Source: Lasioglossum baleicum (lineage: Eukaryota; Arthropoda; Insecta; Hymenoptera; Halictidae). From it: DNA of 64,000 nucleotides. The translations under genes were made by a program, and so were the position numbers. The notes under the pieces were generated by a model. It did not search any database and had not been told where the DNA came from. It worked only from the letters and a program-made list of their open reading frames with translations. This document shows positions 47,610 through 58,446 of the stretch, piece after piece (the first letter of the stretch is position 1; every line of letters starts with the position of its first letter). Where the stretch lies: contig NC_134935.1 of the NCBI RefSeq assembly GCF_051020765.1, positions 16,183,579-16,247,578 on the forward strand, given 5' to 3'.

Positions 47610-48599
47610 ATGGTTTCTGTAAGGGTGATTAATTATATTCCATTTAGGAGACTAGTAGCTGTCTCCGGTCTATCGAATGCACGTATTTGTTCTCGTTGCT
47701 ACCCGGAGTCTAATGTTCCGCCAAACGCTTCCTACTGCACAAGGAAGACGCTCGCAAAGACCAATGAGGTCGAGCAAGAGAAAAGGCTCCAAGTTGGATT
47801 TGCGGAAGTAGGTAAATTTCATATGGTTATCCCATGGCGCGAGTCACTGAATAATCCGTGTTATTCAACATCGTTTATTTTTCAGTTAAAGAGAACACAA
47901 AATCTGTTGGATATTTAAGTGTAATAATCGGTGGCATAGGAATCACAGGTTTAATGTTTTACGCGATATTCAACGAACTATTCTCCAGTAAAAGTCCGAA
48001 TAACGTTTACAGTAAAGCGCTGAAACGCTGCAAGTTAGAACCTAAAGTGAAAGATGCTCTCGGAGAACCTATAAGAGGTTACGGAGAGGAGCACCGGCGT
48101 AGACGTAACCACGTTAGGTAGGCTTTGTACGTCGCTCTATTCATGCTCTGTTCAAACGCATAATTTTTACAGTCACGTTACCTTCGTGAAAGACGGAGTC
48201 CGGCACATGAGAATGCAATTTTATGTCCAAGGCATAAGGAGACGCGGCACAGTGACGTTAGAAGTACAAGAAGTAAGTAATTGCAGGGTCGCACGTTTTA
48301 GACCAGACCTGGGCGACGGTGGCCCGAAAAACACATGCTGCTGTTTCTTTCCTTCTCTTGCTCCGTAAGACAGTCTCAGAGTAGTAGCAACATGTGTTTT
48401 TCGGGCCACCGTCGCCCAGGTCTGTTTTAGACCGTAGAGTCGTCTAACACGTTCAAATTGATTGCAGAACGAATCGGGCGATTATGTGTACAGATACCTG
48501 TACGTACTAATAGATGATATCATGCAAACTACTATAAAAATAGAAGATAACAGAGAGGGACAGAGCCACCTTATCGACACGGAGTTTGATATAATTTAA
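47610..48599 (+). CDS. TIMM21: Mitochondrial import inner membrane translocase subunit TIM21
   Basis: TIM21 is an inner-membrane component of the TIM23 presequence translocase that contacts TOM and links import to respiratory-chain assembly. Exons: 47610-47811, 47886-48117, 48173-48272 and 48468-48599, all GT-AG with agreeing phases, product 221 residues (family about 220-250). The N-terminus (MVSVRVINYIPFRRLVAVSG) is basic and amphipathic like a presequence. One membrane segment (YLSVIIGGIGITGLMFYAIF) lies just after the first junction. The intermembrane-space domain carries NVYSKALKRC, GEPIRGYGEE and VKDGVRHMRMQFYVQG-type family motifs, and ends in an acidic tail. Intron 3 contains a young hAT MITE. 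An upstream in-frame ATG at 47440 could be joined by an alternative leader splice, but it adds no recognised content. Confidence 0.93.
48304..48424. mobile_element. Young hAT-like MITE in TIMM21 intron 3
   Basis: A 121-bp element has 34-bp perfect inverted ends that start CAGACCTGGGCGACGGTGGC. TTTTAGAC flanks both sides (48296-48303 and 48425-48432), an exact 8-bp duplication. Perfect ends imply recent insertion. Transcribed, it would fold into a strong hairpin within the 195-bp intron. Confidence 0.9.
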
Positions 48600-49743
48600 T
48601 ATTCTCAACTCGTTCGAGTAGTAGGTTTGATATATTGTATATACAGGTGTGCTCGCAGACAGTGATCTGCAGCATTTAATACGAATATTCTTTTGCGAAT
48701 AAAACCGTGATGCTCGTGGAGAGAACGTGTTGTGTTTATTCGCGACTAACAGTCTCGAAATAGTCACGACTAATTGTATGCCCAATACGCGCTGCGGTCG
48801 GTTTCCCTGAAGGATATGAGTAACAGTTTTTCTTTCTAAAGCGAGCGACTCTTAAAATAGTTGTGTTTCATAAATTCATGGAAGGAAAGTTAGCGCCGTG
48901 CTTTCATCGGAAACGCGTTTTATTACTGAGAGTCTGAAGTCCGAGCGGACTTAATCATCGCGCGACGGACATTTTTCTGCGGTAATTTCGCACGATTGAA
49001 TTACGAAGGCGGAGAACACGATGGAATATCTTCCCACGTGAAAAATTGCAGGCATCGTTAGTAACTCGCCTAAAAATCAACCGAAGGTTGAGCTCGGAAC
49101 ACGAGTCACGTCTCGTCGCATCGTTGCGGATGCCAGTAGCTCGCGGTCTGACAGTCGCTCGTCTACTTGCGAGCAGATCGACGGAACGCGTGCTCTCGAT
49201 CGGTTCGCGGTCGCGCTTAAAATGCCTCGTGATATCATCACCGACTAGTCTATTTAATTGGTGCCAGTCTTTTTTTTTTCGTGCTCAAACAAGGCGCGAT
49301 AAGATAGATCGTCGGTACCTCGAAAGCAATTCGAAATTGTCCGAGATTGTCGGCGTGGACGGTCAAGGAAATCGTTTCGAAGCGTGAATTTTTTGCGCGG
49401 ATGAATCGATGGTCTGTCTACTTACACTGGATGCCCTTGATTGGACGATTATTGCCGCGGCATTCAGGTTTTCTCAAGAGTACGCCAAGTTGAGAGCAAC
49501 CAGGCGACATCCGACGAACGCATAATCGACCAAGATACGTGCTGCGGACAATACATGCTTCGGTCCACCTACGGAGGAGCGGTAACGCGCGCCGAGATGA
49601 ACGCGAACACGTGCGAATAGCAGACGCACACCGCGGACGCGCGGATTTAAAACAGTGACGCGGTGTCGCGTCGGGAAAAAACACCTGTGGAACAGCCATC
49701 GTTGTAAATCATCGCATCGCCGAACCAAACAGATCGAACCAAA
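48600..49743. other. Region between TIMM21 and transglutaminase
   Basis: TIMM21 polyadenylation is likely at AATAAA 48698-48703. The remainder should contain the 5' leader and promoter of the transglutaminase A form. No clear TATA box and no other gene were seen. Confidence 0.5.
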
Positions 49744-52700
49744 ATGGGCAAGTGTTGTTCCTTTTTCTCGCGATTCAGAGCGGTCTTCAAACCCCAAACC
49801 GATACAACGGATGGCACCACGAGGTATACCTGCACCAAACCGGAGTGCTTGCCGCGTCCACCCACCACGGTGGGTTCAGGTAATTTCCTCTTATAATAAT
49901 AATTTATCATATTATATACAGAGACTTATATTTACTATTATATATAGATTGTCGATTTTATGCATCTATGACAAAAATGAGTACGTACAATTTAAAGCAA
50001 CGGACATATTAAAAAGATTTACAATCGTGTCTTGCAATCGATGCAAACTTCTTCTTCTTCTTCTTGTTTATTAAATTTACACAGTATAAAAAGTAATACT
50101 GATCATTAATTTACAGACGCAATTCTTCTAATTTTCTTGAAAATGATCTAAAGTAAGATCGAAACGTCGAAAAAAGATATTGTGATAATTTGCAAATAGT
50201 GTTTAAATAACAATTGATCGAACCAGTGCGCCGAAATCATCTAAATTTTGTTAGAATCGATGCAAACATTTTGGATTTCAAGGACATTATGGATATCAAA
50301 ATCGAAGGTTCGCGAACGTTATTTTTGATCTGTTGAAGATACGATAACGCCGAAGTCGAACAGTTTGATCTTGTGCCCCTAGAAATTAGTCACCTGGCAG
50401 TTCGATGTATCTTTGACGTGATTGACCACAGCCGTCGTAAATTGACCCATAGTCGAACAAGGTCAACTGGCCATTATGTCTTACGAAAATGATAGCTCGG
50501 AGGAGAACTGTACCGATGGAAACTGTAGGGTCAACGATGTCATACCCGAGATAAACTATAAGTATATCGCTCAAGTGAAAGCTCTAGCTTACTCTCTCGA
50601 CTTTGATACCGTGCTTTCGGGTCAATATCCTCCGCAGGGGATAGTTCGATTTCGGATGCGATTATCGGAATCGATAAATTTTCAAGTTATTCGTTTGCTT
50701 CGCAGTTTTCGTATGCGCGATGCACGTGAATGCGGCGATTAGAGAAAAACACGGTAGGAATGGAAGGTCCAGAGAGAGAGAGATCCAGCAGAAAAATCTA
50801 GGTCTTCGTGTCGCACGTCGCACAGTGGTCGGAAACCGCTAAAACGTGGCCAAAATGCAAGAAATGAATTTCACGTTTGGCGTATGGCCTTTGCCGTACT
50901 GGATACTCAGATAATGCCGATTTGGCAAACCCAAAAAAGGTCTTATCATTTATTTACAAATTGGGAGTACAAAAATCGATAGCGTTCAGTCGTCACGCAG
51001 TTTTCGTGCAGTGAACTACGGTTTGAAAAAACAAGTGTGAAGCTTGTAATTTTACGAAAAGTGAATATCTTTTTTGTGAAAAAGTAGCTGCCCAGAAGTG
51101 CTCGGATGGTCGTGCGCTCTATTTTTGTGATGCAGTGTCACGGTACTAGTTACGAGCATGTTTTCTCGAACACAATTTAGAAGATATAATAAAATTTGTT
51201 AAATAAGCATTGCATGGTTCCACTTATAGAATTTTCCGATACATGTTTTGAACATCAACAACAATTTCTTTGGCATATTGAATCCGCTATTTTGTAATTT
51301 GTAATTTTGACATCAGATTCCTATTTTGGCCACGTTTTGGCGATTTCCGACCACCATGCGTCGCGGCTAAAATTTCACGGACCTGAAGGCGTTTCATCAG
51401 CGATATCATGAGAATGGAATGTTTCGTTAAGATGCTACTATTAATACACGTTTATAGCATTCGCGTTGGTAGCGGTCGGCAATGAGGAAAAGTTTTCCGA
51501 AATTTCCAGCGTGAACGCGTCGATATTGTTCTTCCGCGCTGAGCATCGAATCGCGACAACACCTATTTTAAGAAGTTCCGTGCTCGGTACTCAATCCTGT
51601 CGAAACGTGTTTCCAATCATCTTCTCTCGATGCGTTTACGAAGCGTACCGAATTCCCGCGTTCCGCGCTTTTCATGCCGATGATGTCATCGCGCACCGTC
51701 GCCCAAGTACAATATTTCTTTAATTTGTTAAAGGCGCGGCGACTATCTTTGAAGCTCGCGCACAAAACTTTCCACTTTCAACGTCGTCGCGTTCTCGGAC
51801 ATTCTTCTCGTTCTCATTTCCGGACTCGAGCGTCCGCGAGCCTCGAGGCAAGGCCGTTTCGAGGAAATAATTTCCAACCAACTGGTGCCCGTGGAACGTA
51901 ATTAAGAGCAAACAAAAATCGTGCGAATAGCACGCCTCGTCCGTTGCTCAAAGATTTGCTTGATGGTGCTTCACCAAGGAAAATAAACTTGGGCTCGCGG
52001 CCAGATGGGAAATCTCATCTTCTGGCGCCTCGCGTTCACGAACGATCGCTCTCGTTTCCTCGTAAACCTATTTATTCAACCGATCGCGGTCTTACGATCC
52101 AAATGATGCCTTGCCGATCGGTCGACACCCGTTCGCGAGTACAAGGCAATTACGATTTCGACGTGTATTTATCCGCCTCGCGGTGGGTGAATGAATGAAA
52201 GTGTTGATCGCGCAAGCGGTACCCTGACCGTCGTGTAACATTACGTCACCTCTTATTACGCAAGGCCGAGTTCTATTATTCAAGCATTCCCCGAAATTCC
52301 AAACGGGACGCGTTCGCGGTTTTACGTCCTCTATCGATCGAGCGATCGCAGGATATTCGCGGATAACGTCGAAGTAATCCGCGATTAACTCGCGAACACT
52401 GCAATTTGTCACGAGATAGGTATCTCGCGAGTTCCGTGTTCGTTCGAGGCGCGAGATCCGCCGATGTTTCGCGCGCGACACGCCAACAACAGCTCGCATC
52501 CACGATCTAGGATGCTAATTTTATGCGAGTGTCGTTGTTGTTCGCGCGCTGTCTACATACGCCTGTTGCGATCTTTGCACAATGCTTATCAATATGTCGC
52601 GCGACTCTTTGCGACACTCGGGCGAGCCTTCGAACGAACGTCTGGCGTCGCACGGTGTTCTATAAAATTGTAATTAACAATTAACACGAATTCTATCCAG

Positions 52701-55700
52701 CTTTTCGCGATTTTGGTCCACCGTGCGCCGCGGAATGATCCACTAAGACCCCGTTCAGACACGGCGGAATCCGCGCGTTTTCGACCGCGCGATTTGAAAC
52801 GCGCGGACCTTATTTACATTAGCGTATATGGATTCGTTCACACGCATCCGCGCGGTCGAACAATCAAAAACAAAAATCGCGCGGTTTCCGCCGTGTCTGA
52901 AGTAGCCTGAACGGGCTCTGAATGTCACATTACTCTCGAAAAGGGAGACAAAAAGGTATCTTAGCCATCGATTTCCGGTGCTCGATCATCCGGGCTGACT
53001 GAATGCACTCGAGCACGGTAGTATATCGAATGTGTATTAATGTCTGACGAAATTGCCACCGCGCGTCATCGATCGTTACGGATAATCTGGATTTCGAAGG
53101 CTCGCGCGTGCACGTGCGCTTATTGTTAGACCTGAAGTAGATCCATGAAACAATATCCGTGGGCGTGGTGTACGCGTTATAATTTCGAGCCCGACTGATT
53201 AAATCGTCGAAACACCGTCGCACCGGTTCCGTACGAAACCGGTCGAAGCGCGATCGACCCGCGGGTACTTTGTATCGCTATCGTTTGACACGATATTTAT
53301 TACATAATTAGCCGGCCGGCCGACTATCGCTCCCGTAATTACGCGATCGATCAATATTTACCGGCGATCGAGCCAGCGGGCTGTTATATTCGCGTTAATG
53401 GATATCCACGGCGGAGGGTGGACACCACGATGGACAATCTCTAATCATTTCAAATTTAGTCTGATTAGAAATAAAAAGATTATAAATTCGCCGATTAGAA
53501 CCGATCCGGTATAGATACGTATAGCATCGAAGTAACGTAATCAACCGGTTGTCCGGAAGGAGGATGCGTGTTTCTCGCTTATCTGTTCGGCGATCGGATC
53601 CAGCGGTTTACCGGAACCGTGATTCGTTGCTCGCGCTACGAATCTCTGGACGCGAGAATGAAAAGTTGGGCGAGCTTATGCGAGCAGGCGCTCCATTTAA
53701 TTTTACTTTGAGAGGTTTGCTGGTCGTGCACGTGGGTACAGAATCTAAAATCATCTCCGTTCGTTCCTCGAAACGTTGACGGAGCGAATGTTCCCGTACA
53801 TGGATGTATGAGAACCGATCAGCTGGCCTCAGATTTTTCTAAATCGAGCCTCGATGAAAACTCGGATCGATTACGGCGATCGTAAATCGATCAATTATCC
53901 CATCCAGAACCGGTGGGCTTGTCACCGGTTCGCGGTAACGACTCTGTCAACGAAAGGACTCTTAATTGACTCGTTTAGTTAGCCTCTCCGCGACTTTCCA
54001 CCCAGAAGTCGGCCGATCCGAGCAGTTTAAGCGAAGCGTAACGGATACGAGGAATCGACATCTCTGCGAAGCAAATGACTCGTTTGGCGTCGGTAAATAA
54101 ATTACAAGGAGTAATTGACAGAATGAAAAGTAGGCGACACCTACTGGTACCAAAGTCATCGATGACACCATGTATGGCCGCGTTCGCCGATGCAGAAACG
54201 ACCTTCGGGGCTCTCCTAGAACGCAGCAACCCACCCGACACACGCTGCAACGCGTTGCGTCGCGCGCTTCGCAAAGCCCTACCCTCGACGCAAAGACGCA
54301 ACGCTCGAGAGACGGCCGTCGTCGTCCATCGTCCGACACGACGACGTGTTTCCTTCCTCTTCGTCTCGAGTCAAGGAGGTGCCGATTTGTCAGAGTGATT
54401 TCGCGGAACTCCCTGAACAGCTAAAAGACTTCGTCGCGACTGTCATCGATGGATTCAGTCTTTCGTTCGTTTTCAAGGGACGACGAGTTCGCCTCCTCCG
54501 AGCCTCGAAGAATGTATTATAGATTTTACGACCGCTACCGGCCTTTCAACGATGTCGGTCGCTTCAGGCCGTTCCCGTACCGGTTCTACTGTGAGTGCTC
54601 TTGTTTTTCCGCGATCGCATTCTCTAATTGCTCGTCTCAACATATAATTAGTTAGTTGCGGCAATCCGCTTCTTGTTCCATCGACGCGGGAAAAGACCTT
54701 CGCTCGAGGTTTTCCGCTTCACGAGATCCGCGAAGTGTTCTCTTTATATATGTATATGTACCATTTTGGTAAGGTGAATGATTTTCTGATGAATATTATC
54801 CCGGCGGGAATAGTGCGTTCTCAAATCATTTCTCCTCATCTTCATCCGGTAATTCGACAGGCGGCGCGATCGTTTTTGTTGGGACTAACGTTCTGCTGTG
54901 TTTAGGGGAGGATTTCGATGTTCCCGTGCTGACGATCGCGGACGTGGATCCGTGCCTAGCGGAGAATGGAGAGAGCCACAGGACGTCGAGATATGATTTG
55001 ATGTCACGGCAAGACGACAAGGCCCGGCTGGTCGTCAGGCGCGGACAACCTTTCTTCGTGCACCTCACTCTGTCCAGAGACTATAATCCGAACCTCGACG
55101 GTATGTCGTTGGTGTTTACCGTGGACGGGGTTGAGAAGCCGCAGTACGGCCACGGAACTCTGGTTGCGGCGCCTGTCCTCTATCCGGGCGAGGTCTCCGA
55201 AGGATCCTGGCAAGCGACCATCGACGCGATTCAATCGAATTTTCTTCGTTTAAAGGCAAGCTTCGTTGAAAGCAATCCCGACATCGCGAGTCGTCGCGAA
55301 TAACATACTCTCGTGTTCTCAGATCGTTCCGGATGCCAACGCCATCATAGGGAAATGGAAGATGGATATCGACACCAAGAACAAGAACTTGGACGGAGCT
55401 GTCAGCTACTCGATGCGTGACCCGTTCTACCTGATCTTCAATCCGTGGTCGGAAGGTAACGATCGAGAATGTTTGGCAACGAGCCACATTTCTCAAATAA
55501 CGAAAGATCGGTATAGATAGATAGTCTAATTATAAGATCGCGCCGCGACGTTTCAGAGGACGTGGTCTACCTGGAAGGTGAAGATCAGCGGCAGGAGTAT
55601 GTAATGGCCGAGGACGGGCTGATATGGCGCGGAAGTTACAATCGTTTGCGACCAACGGTGTGGAAGTACTCGCAGTTCGAGAGGGACATATTGGACTGCG

Positions 55701-58446
55701 CGTTGCATCTGATGACTCGGGTCGGGAAAGTTCGAATCTCCGGCAGGAGCGACCCCGTGGTGATATCGCGCGTGTTGTCCGCGAGCGTGCGTACACCGAG
55801 AATTACTTTTATCCCGGGAATCTTCGTCGGTTCTATCGCTTTTGTCGCTGCAGGTGAACTCTCCGGACGACAACGGAGCGGTGATGGGCAACTGGTCGGA
55901 CGATTTCGGGGGCGGCACGCCGCCGACCAAGTGGCTCGGCTCCCAGAAGATCCTGCAGCAATACTACAAGACGAAGAAGCCGGTTAAATACGGACAGTGC
56001 TGGGTGTTCGCGGGTGTTCTAGCCACCGTATGCCGCACCCTTGGTCTGCCTTGCCGCGTGGTGACCAATTACTCGAGCGCCCACGACACCCAGAGCAGCC
56101 TGACCGTCGATTACTTCGTGGACGCCGACGGCAGCGTGTTGGAGGAGCTGAACAGCGACTCGATATGGCGAGTAGCGAAGCGTGTCACTCCGATCTCCTT
56201 TGAGAACGCGAACTTATTTTTCTCGTCGGTTTTCTCATCCGCAGGAACTTCCACGTGTGGAACGAGGTGTGGATGAAGCGATTGGATTTGTCACCAGACT
56301 GCTCCGGTTGGCAGGCGATCGACGCGACTCCTCAGGAGCTCAGCGAGGACGCGTATCGATGCGGTCCGGCCTCCGTCGCTGCCGTGAAGAAGGGCGAGGT
56401 CCTTCGCCCTTACGACAACGCCTTCCTCTTCGCCGAAGTCAACGCGGACAAAGTGTTTTGGCGGTACAACGGACCGACGCAGCCCTTGAAACTGATTCGG
56501 AAGGACCAGTTCGGGTGAGTCTCGACGATCGGTTTCCCATACCATTCCCTTGGGTCCCTCTATATCTACGGTATTTTCAGAATCGGGCAATTTATCAGCA
56601 CCAAGGCGGTCGGAAGGTGGGCCAGGGAGGACATCACTTACACCTACAAGTATCCCGAAAGTAAGTCCACGTGGCGGTAGTATACCATCGGATTGTAACT
56701 AGAAAGGAACTACAATCTTACTAGATTTTGGGTCGAAACATGGGTTTGCGATATTTTGCTTAATGTCCTTGTACGAGCAAAGTTTGGGCTGGGTGAGGGC
56801 TCATTGGAAAGAGGAAGGTTCACCGCATGGTGCTCTGGTCAAGAAGTTATAACGAGATTATATTATTATTTATTATTTATTATGAACGGACCGAGGTCCA
56901 TTTACACAAATGTTTACAATAGAACAAAGACTTAACATAAATTACTAAGAAAGGACATGCATAAAAAAACAACTGTTGGTATAAAGGTACTGATATTATA
57001 AGTTAATCCTGCGTAATTTTTTTCGAAAGTGTGTAACGACCCATTAAAATAATCAATACTATTATATAGAGTGTCGGAGAGTTCGCAATAATTCGATTTA
57101 TAGGATTTATTAATCCATATGTGGATTTGCATTTAAGTGTTTGAAAACCTGCTCGAGATCTCAAAGCATTATGTTTATATCTAATAATATGAGTGTCCAA
57201 AGTGTAGGGAAAAAATCGAGAAAAAATCCCGCAGATTTCAATGTATTTTTCTGTCTCTGAAAGCCTTTTTTGACTGATGAGATGACCAGAGCACCATGCG
57301 GTGAATGAGCCCTCACCCAGCTCGTACAAGGACATTAAGCGAAATATCGCAAAACCATGTTTCGATCCAAAATCTAGTAAGATTCTAGTCCCTTTCTAGT
57401 TACAATCCAAAAAAGACTACCGTTTGCCAAACTTTCTGCGGAAAGTTTGTCCGCAGCTGCGAGATCTTACTGTTGCCGGATCGAACGCTCTCACGAGGCA
57501 ACCTCTCTTGTTGCAGGATCGGACGAGGAGCGGGCTGCCATGCTGAGGGCGCTCCGTCAAAGCCAATCGTTGTTCAGCCGTTACTACCTGAACGAGGAGT
57601 TTAACGACATCACGTTCCATTTCGAGCTCCGCGACGATATCGTGATCGGGCAACCGTTCAGGTATTCTTCTTCTTCTTCTTGAAATTATAATTGCCGTTC
57701 TATTTTGGATAAAACGCGGAAATACCATGCTCGATGTAACATCGATCTCGCTTTACTTTTCCAGCGTGGTGTTGATGATCAAAAATAGGAGCAACTCCAA
57801 CGAGTACCGGGTCTCCGTGGTTTTGAGGGTCGAGACGGTGCTGTACACTGGCCGAGTCGGCGACCCGGTCAAGAGGTTGAACATCGATCGTTTGGTGAGA
57901 CCGGGAGTGCTCGAAGAGGTGCGGATGGACGTGTCCTGGGAAGAGTACGGTCTCCGATTGATGAACCAGTGCGCGTTCAACATCGCCTGTTTGGCGACCG
58001 TCAAGGACACGAACTTCGAGTACTTTGCACAGGACGATTTCCGCGTGAGGAAACCCGACATTAAAATCATCGTGAGTACAAACAATACGTCGCTTCCTTA
58101 CACTTTTAAAGCGGAAACGATAATCTGGCCGCATTTGCAGATCGAAGACGAGCCGCGAGTCGGCGAAACCTTGAACGCGAGAGCCAAATTCAAGAATCCG
58201 CTGCCGATACCGCTGAAGAAATGCCGTTTCCTGATCGAAGGTCCCGGCTTGGACGAGCAGCTGAAGCTGAAGCTATCGGAGACCGTGGAAGTCGACGCCG
58301 ATGCCGAGTGTTCGTTCTCCATGGTGCCGAAGTTCGAGGGCCGTGCGACGATCGCCGCGAAATTCTATTCGAAAGAGCTCGAGGACGTCGACGGCTTCGT
58401 CAACTTCATGGTGAAAGCGGCGGCACCTGTGGCGAACGGCGAGTAA
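49744..58446 (+). CDS. Tg: Transglutaminase (protein-glutamine gamma-glutamyltransferase), form A
   Basis: Ca2+-dependent crosslinking enzyme that joins Gln and Lys side chains; in insects it acts in haemolymph clotting and cuticle formation. Exons: 49744-49879, 54906-55255, 55323-55455, 55557-55786, 55854-56167, 56245-56514, 56581-56660, 57517-57661, 57765-58071 and 58141-58446, giving 756 residues. Domains in order: N-terminal beta-sandwich, papain-like core, two C-terminal beta-barrels. The catalytic triad is intact: Cys near 332 (YGQCWVFAG), His near 391 (FHVWNEVW) and Asp near 414 (WQAIDATPQE). The family signature SxxVNSPDDNG precedes the Cys. Introns after 55255 and 56167 use GC donors. 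The first exon begins MGKCC, giving Gly2 for myristoylation and Cys4/Cys5 for palmitoylation, as known for Drosophila Tg-A. An alternative first exon lies at 54449. Confidence 0.94.
50821..51358. mobile_element. Inverted-repeat DNA element, about 540 bp
   Basis: The left end CACAGTGGTCGGAAACCGC and the right end read inward CATGGTGGTCGGAAATCGC continue as matching AAAACGTGGCCAAAAT, giving about 36 bp of ends with a handful of differences. No transposase ORF. A target duplication could not be fixed, so exact ends and superfamily are open; a CAGTGGTC terminus would suit hAT. Confidence 0.65.
52746..52919. mobile_element. MITE with GGCGGAA/CCGCGCG-rich ends
   Basis: About 174 bp. Both ends read AGANCCCGTTCAG and then CAGACACGGCGGAA, but the right copy has an extra 10-12 bases between these blocks. 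An inner CGCGCGGTCGA-type pairing also exists. No ORF; target duplication unclear. Confidence 0.6.
54449..54590 (+). CDS. Tg: Alternative first coding exon of transglutaminase (form B)
   Basis: ATG at 54449 opens MDSVFRSFSRDDEFASSEP and continues through an Arg/Tyr/Phe-rich stretch (YYRFYDRYRPF, GRFRPFPYRFY). It ends at a good donor (T before GTGAGTG), phase 1. The exon at 54906 accepts phase 1, so this exon and 49744-49879 are interchangeable first exons; form B would be 758 residues. It lacks the Gly2/Cys acylation start, so form B should not be membrane-anchored in that way. Drosophila also has two Tg forms differing at the N-terminus (known). A spliced acceptor at TTTTCAAG (54478) would not match the phase of exon A, which supports a separate start. 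Confidence 0.72.
56690..57408. mobile_element. Foldback-type inverted repeat element in transglutaminase intron 8
   Basis: The left arm (about 56690-56850) and right arm (about 57283-57408) are inverted copies starting GGATTGTAACTAGAAAGG. They run through shared blocks (TCTTACTAGATTTTGG, TTAATGTCCTTGTACGAG, CACCGCATGGTGCTCTGG) with two small insertions in the left arm. The 430-bp centre has a minus-strand open frame and an ATT-rich tract (about 56866-56882) next to GAACGGACCGAGGTCCATTT, which resembles the 3' tail of an insect non-LTR retroelement. No target duplication was evident. The intron would otherwise be about 140 bp. Confidence 0.7.

Larger units (their letters stand above)
49880..54448 (+). 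other. Large first intron of transglutaminase form A
   Basis: 4.6 kb up to the form B start. It contains two inverted-repeat elements (50821-51358 and 52746-52919), scattered CG-rich stretches and no recognised exon. The promoter of form B is expected near its 3' end. Confidence 0.5.

Noticed and set aside
47401..47622. ORF upstream of TIMM21 as an N-terminal extension
   Set aside because: It can be spliced in frame through GTAAGC at 47521, but the added residues do not resemble TIM21, and the ATG at 47610 already starts a good mitochondrial presequence.
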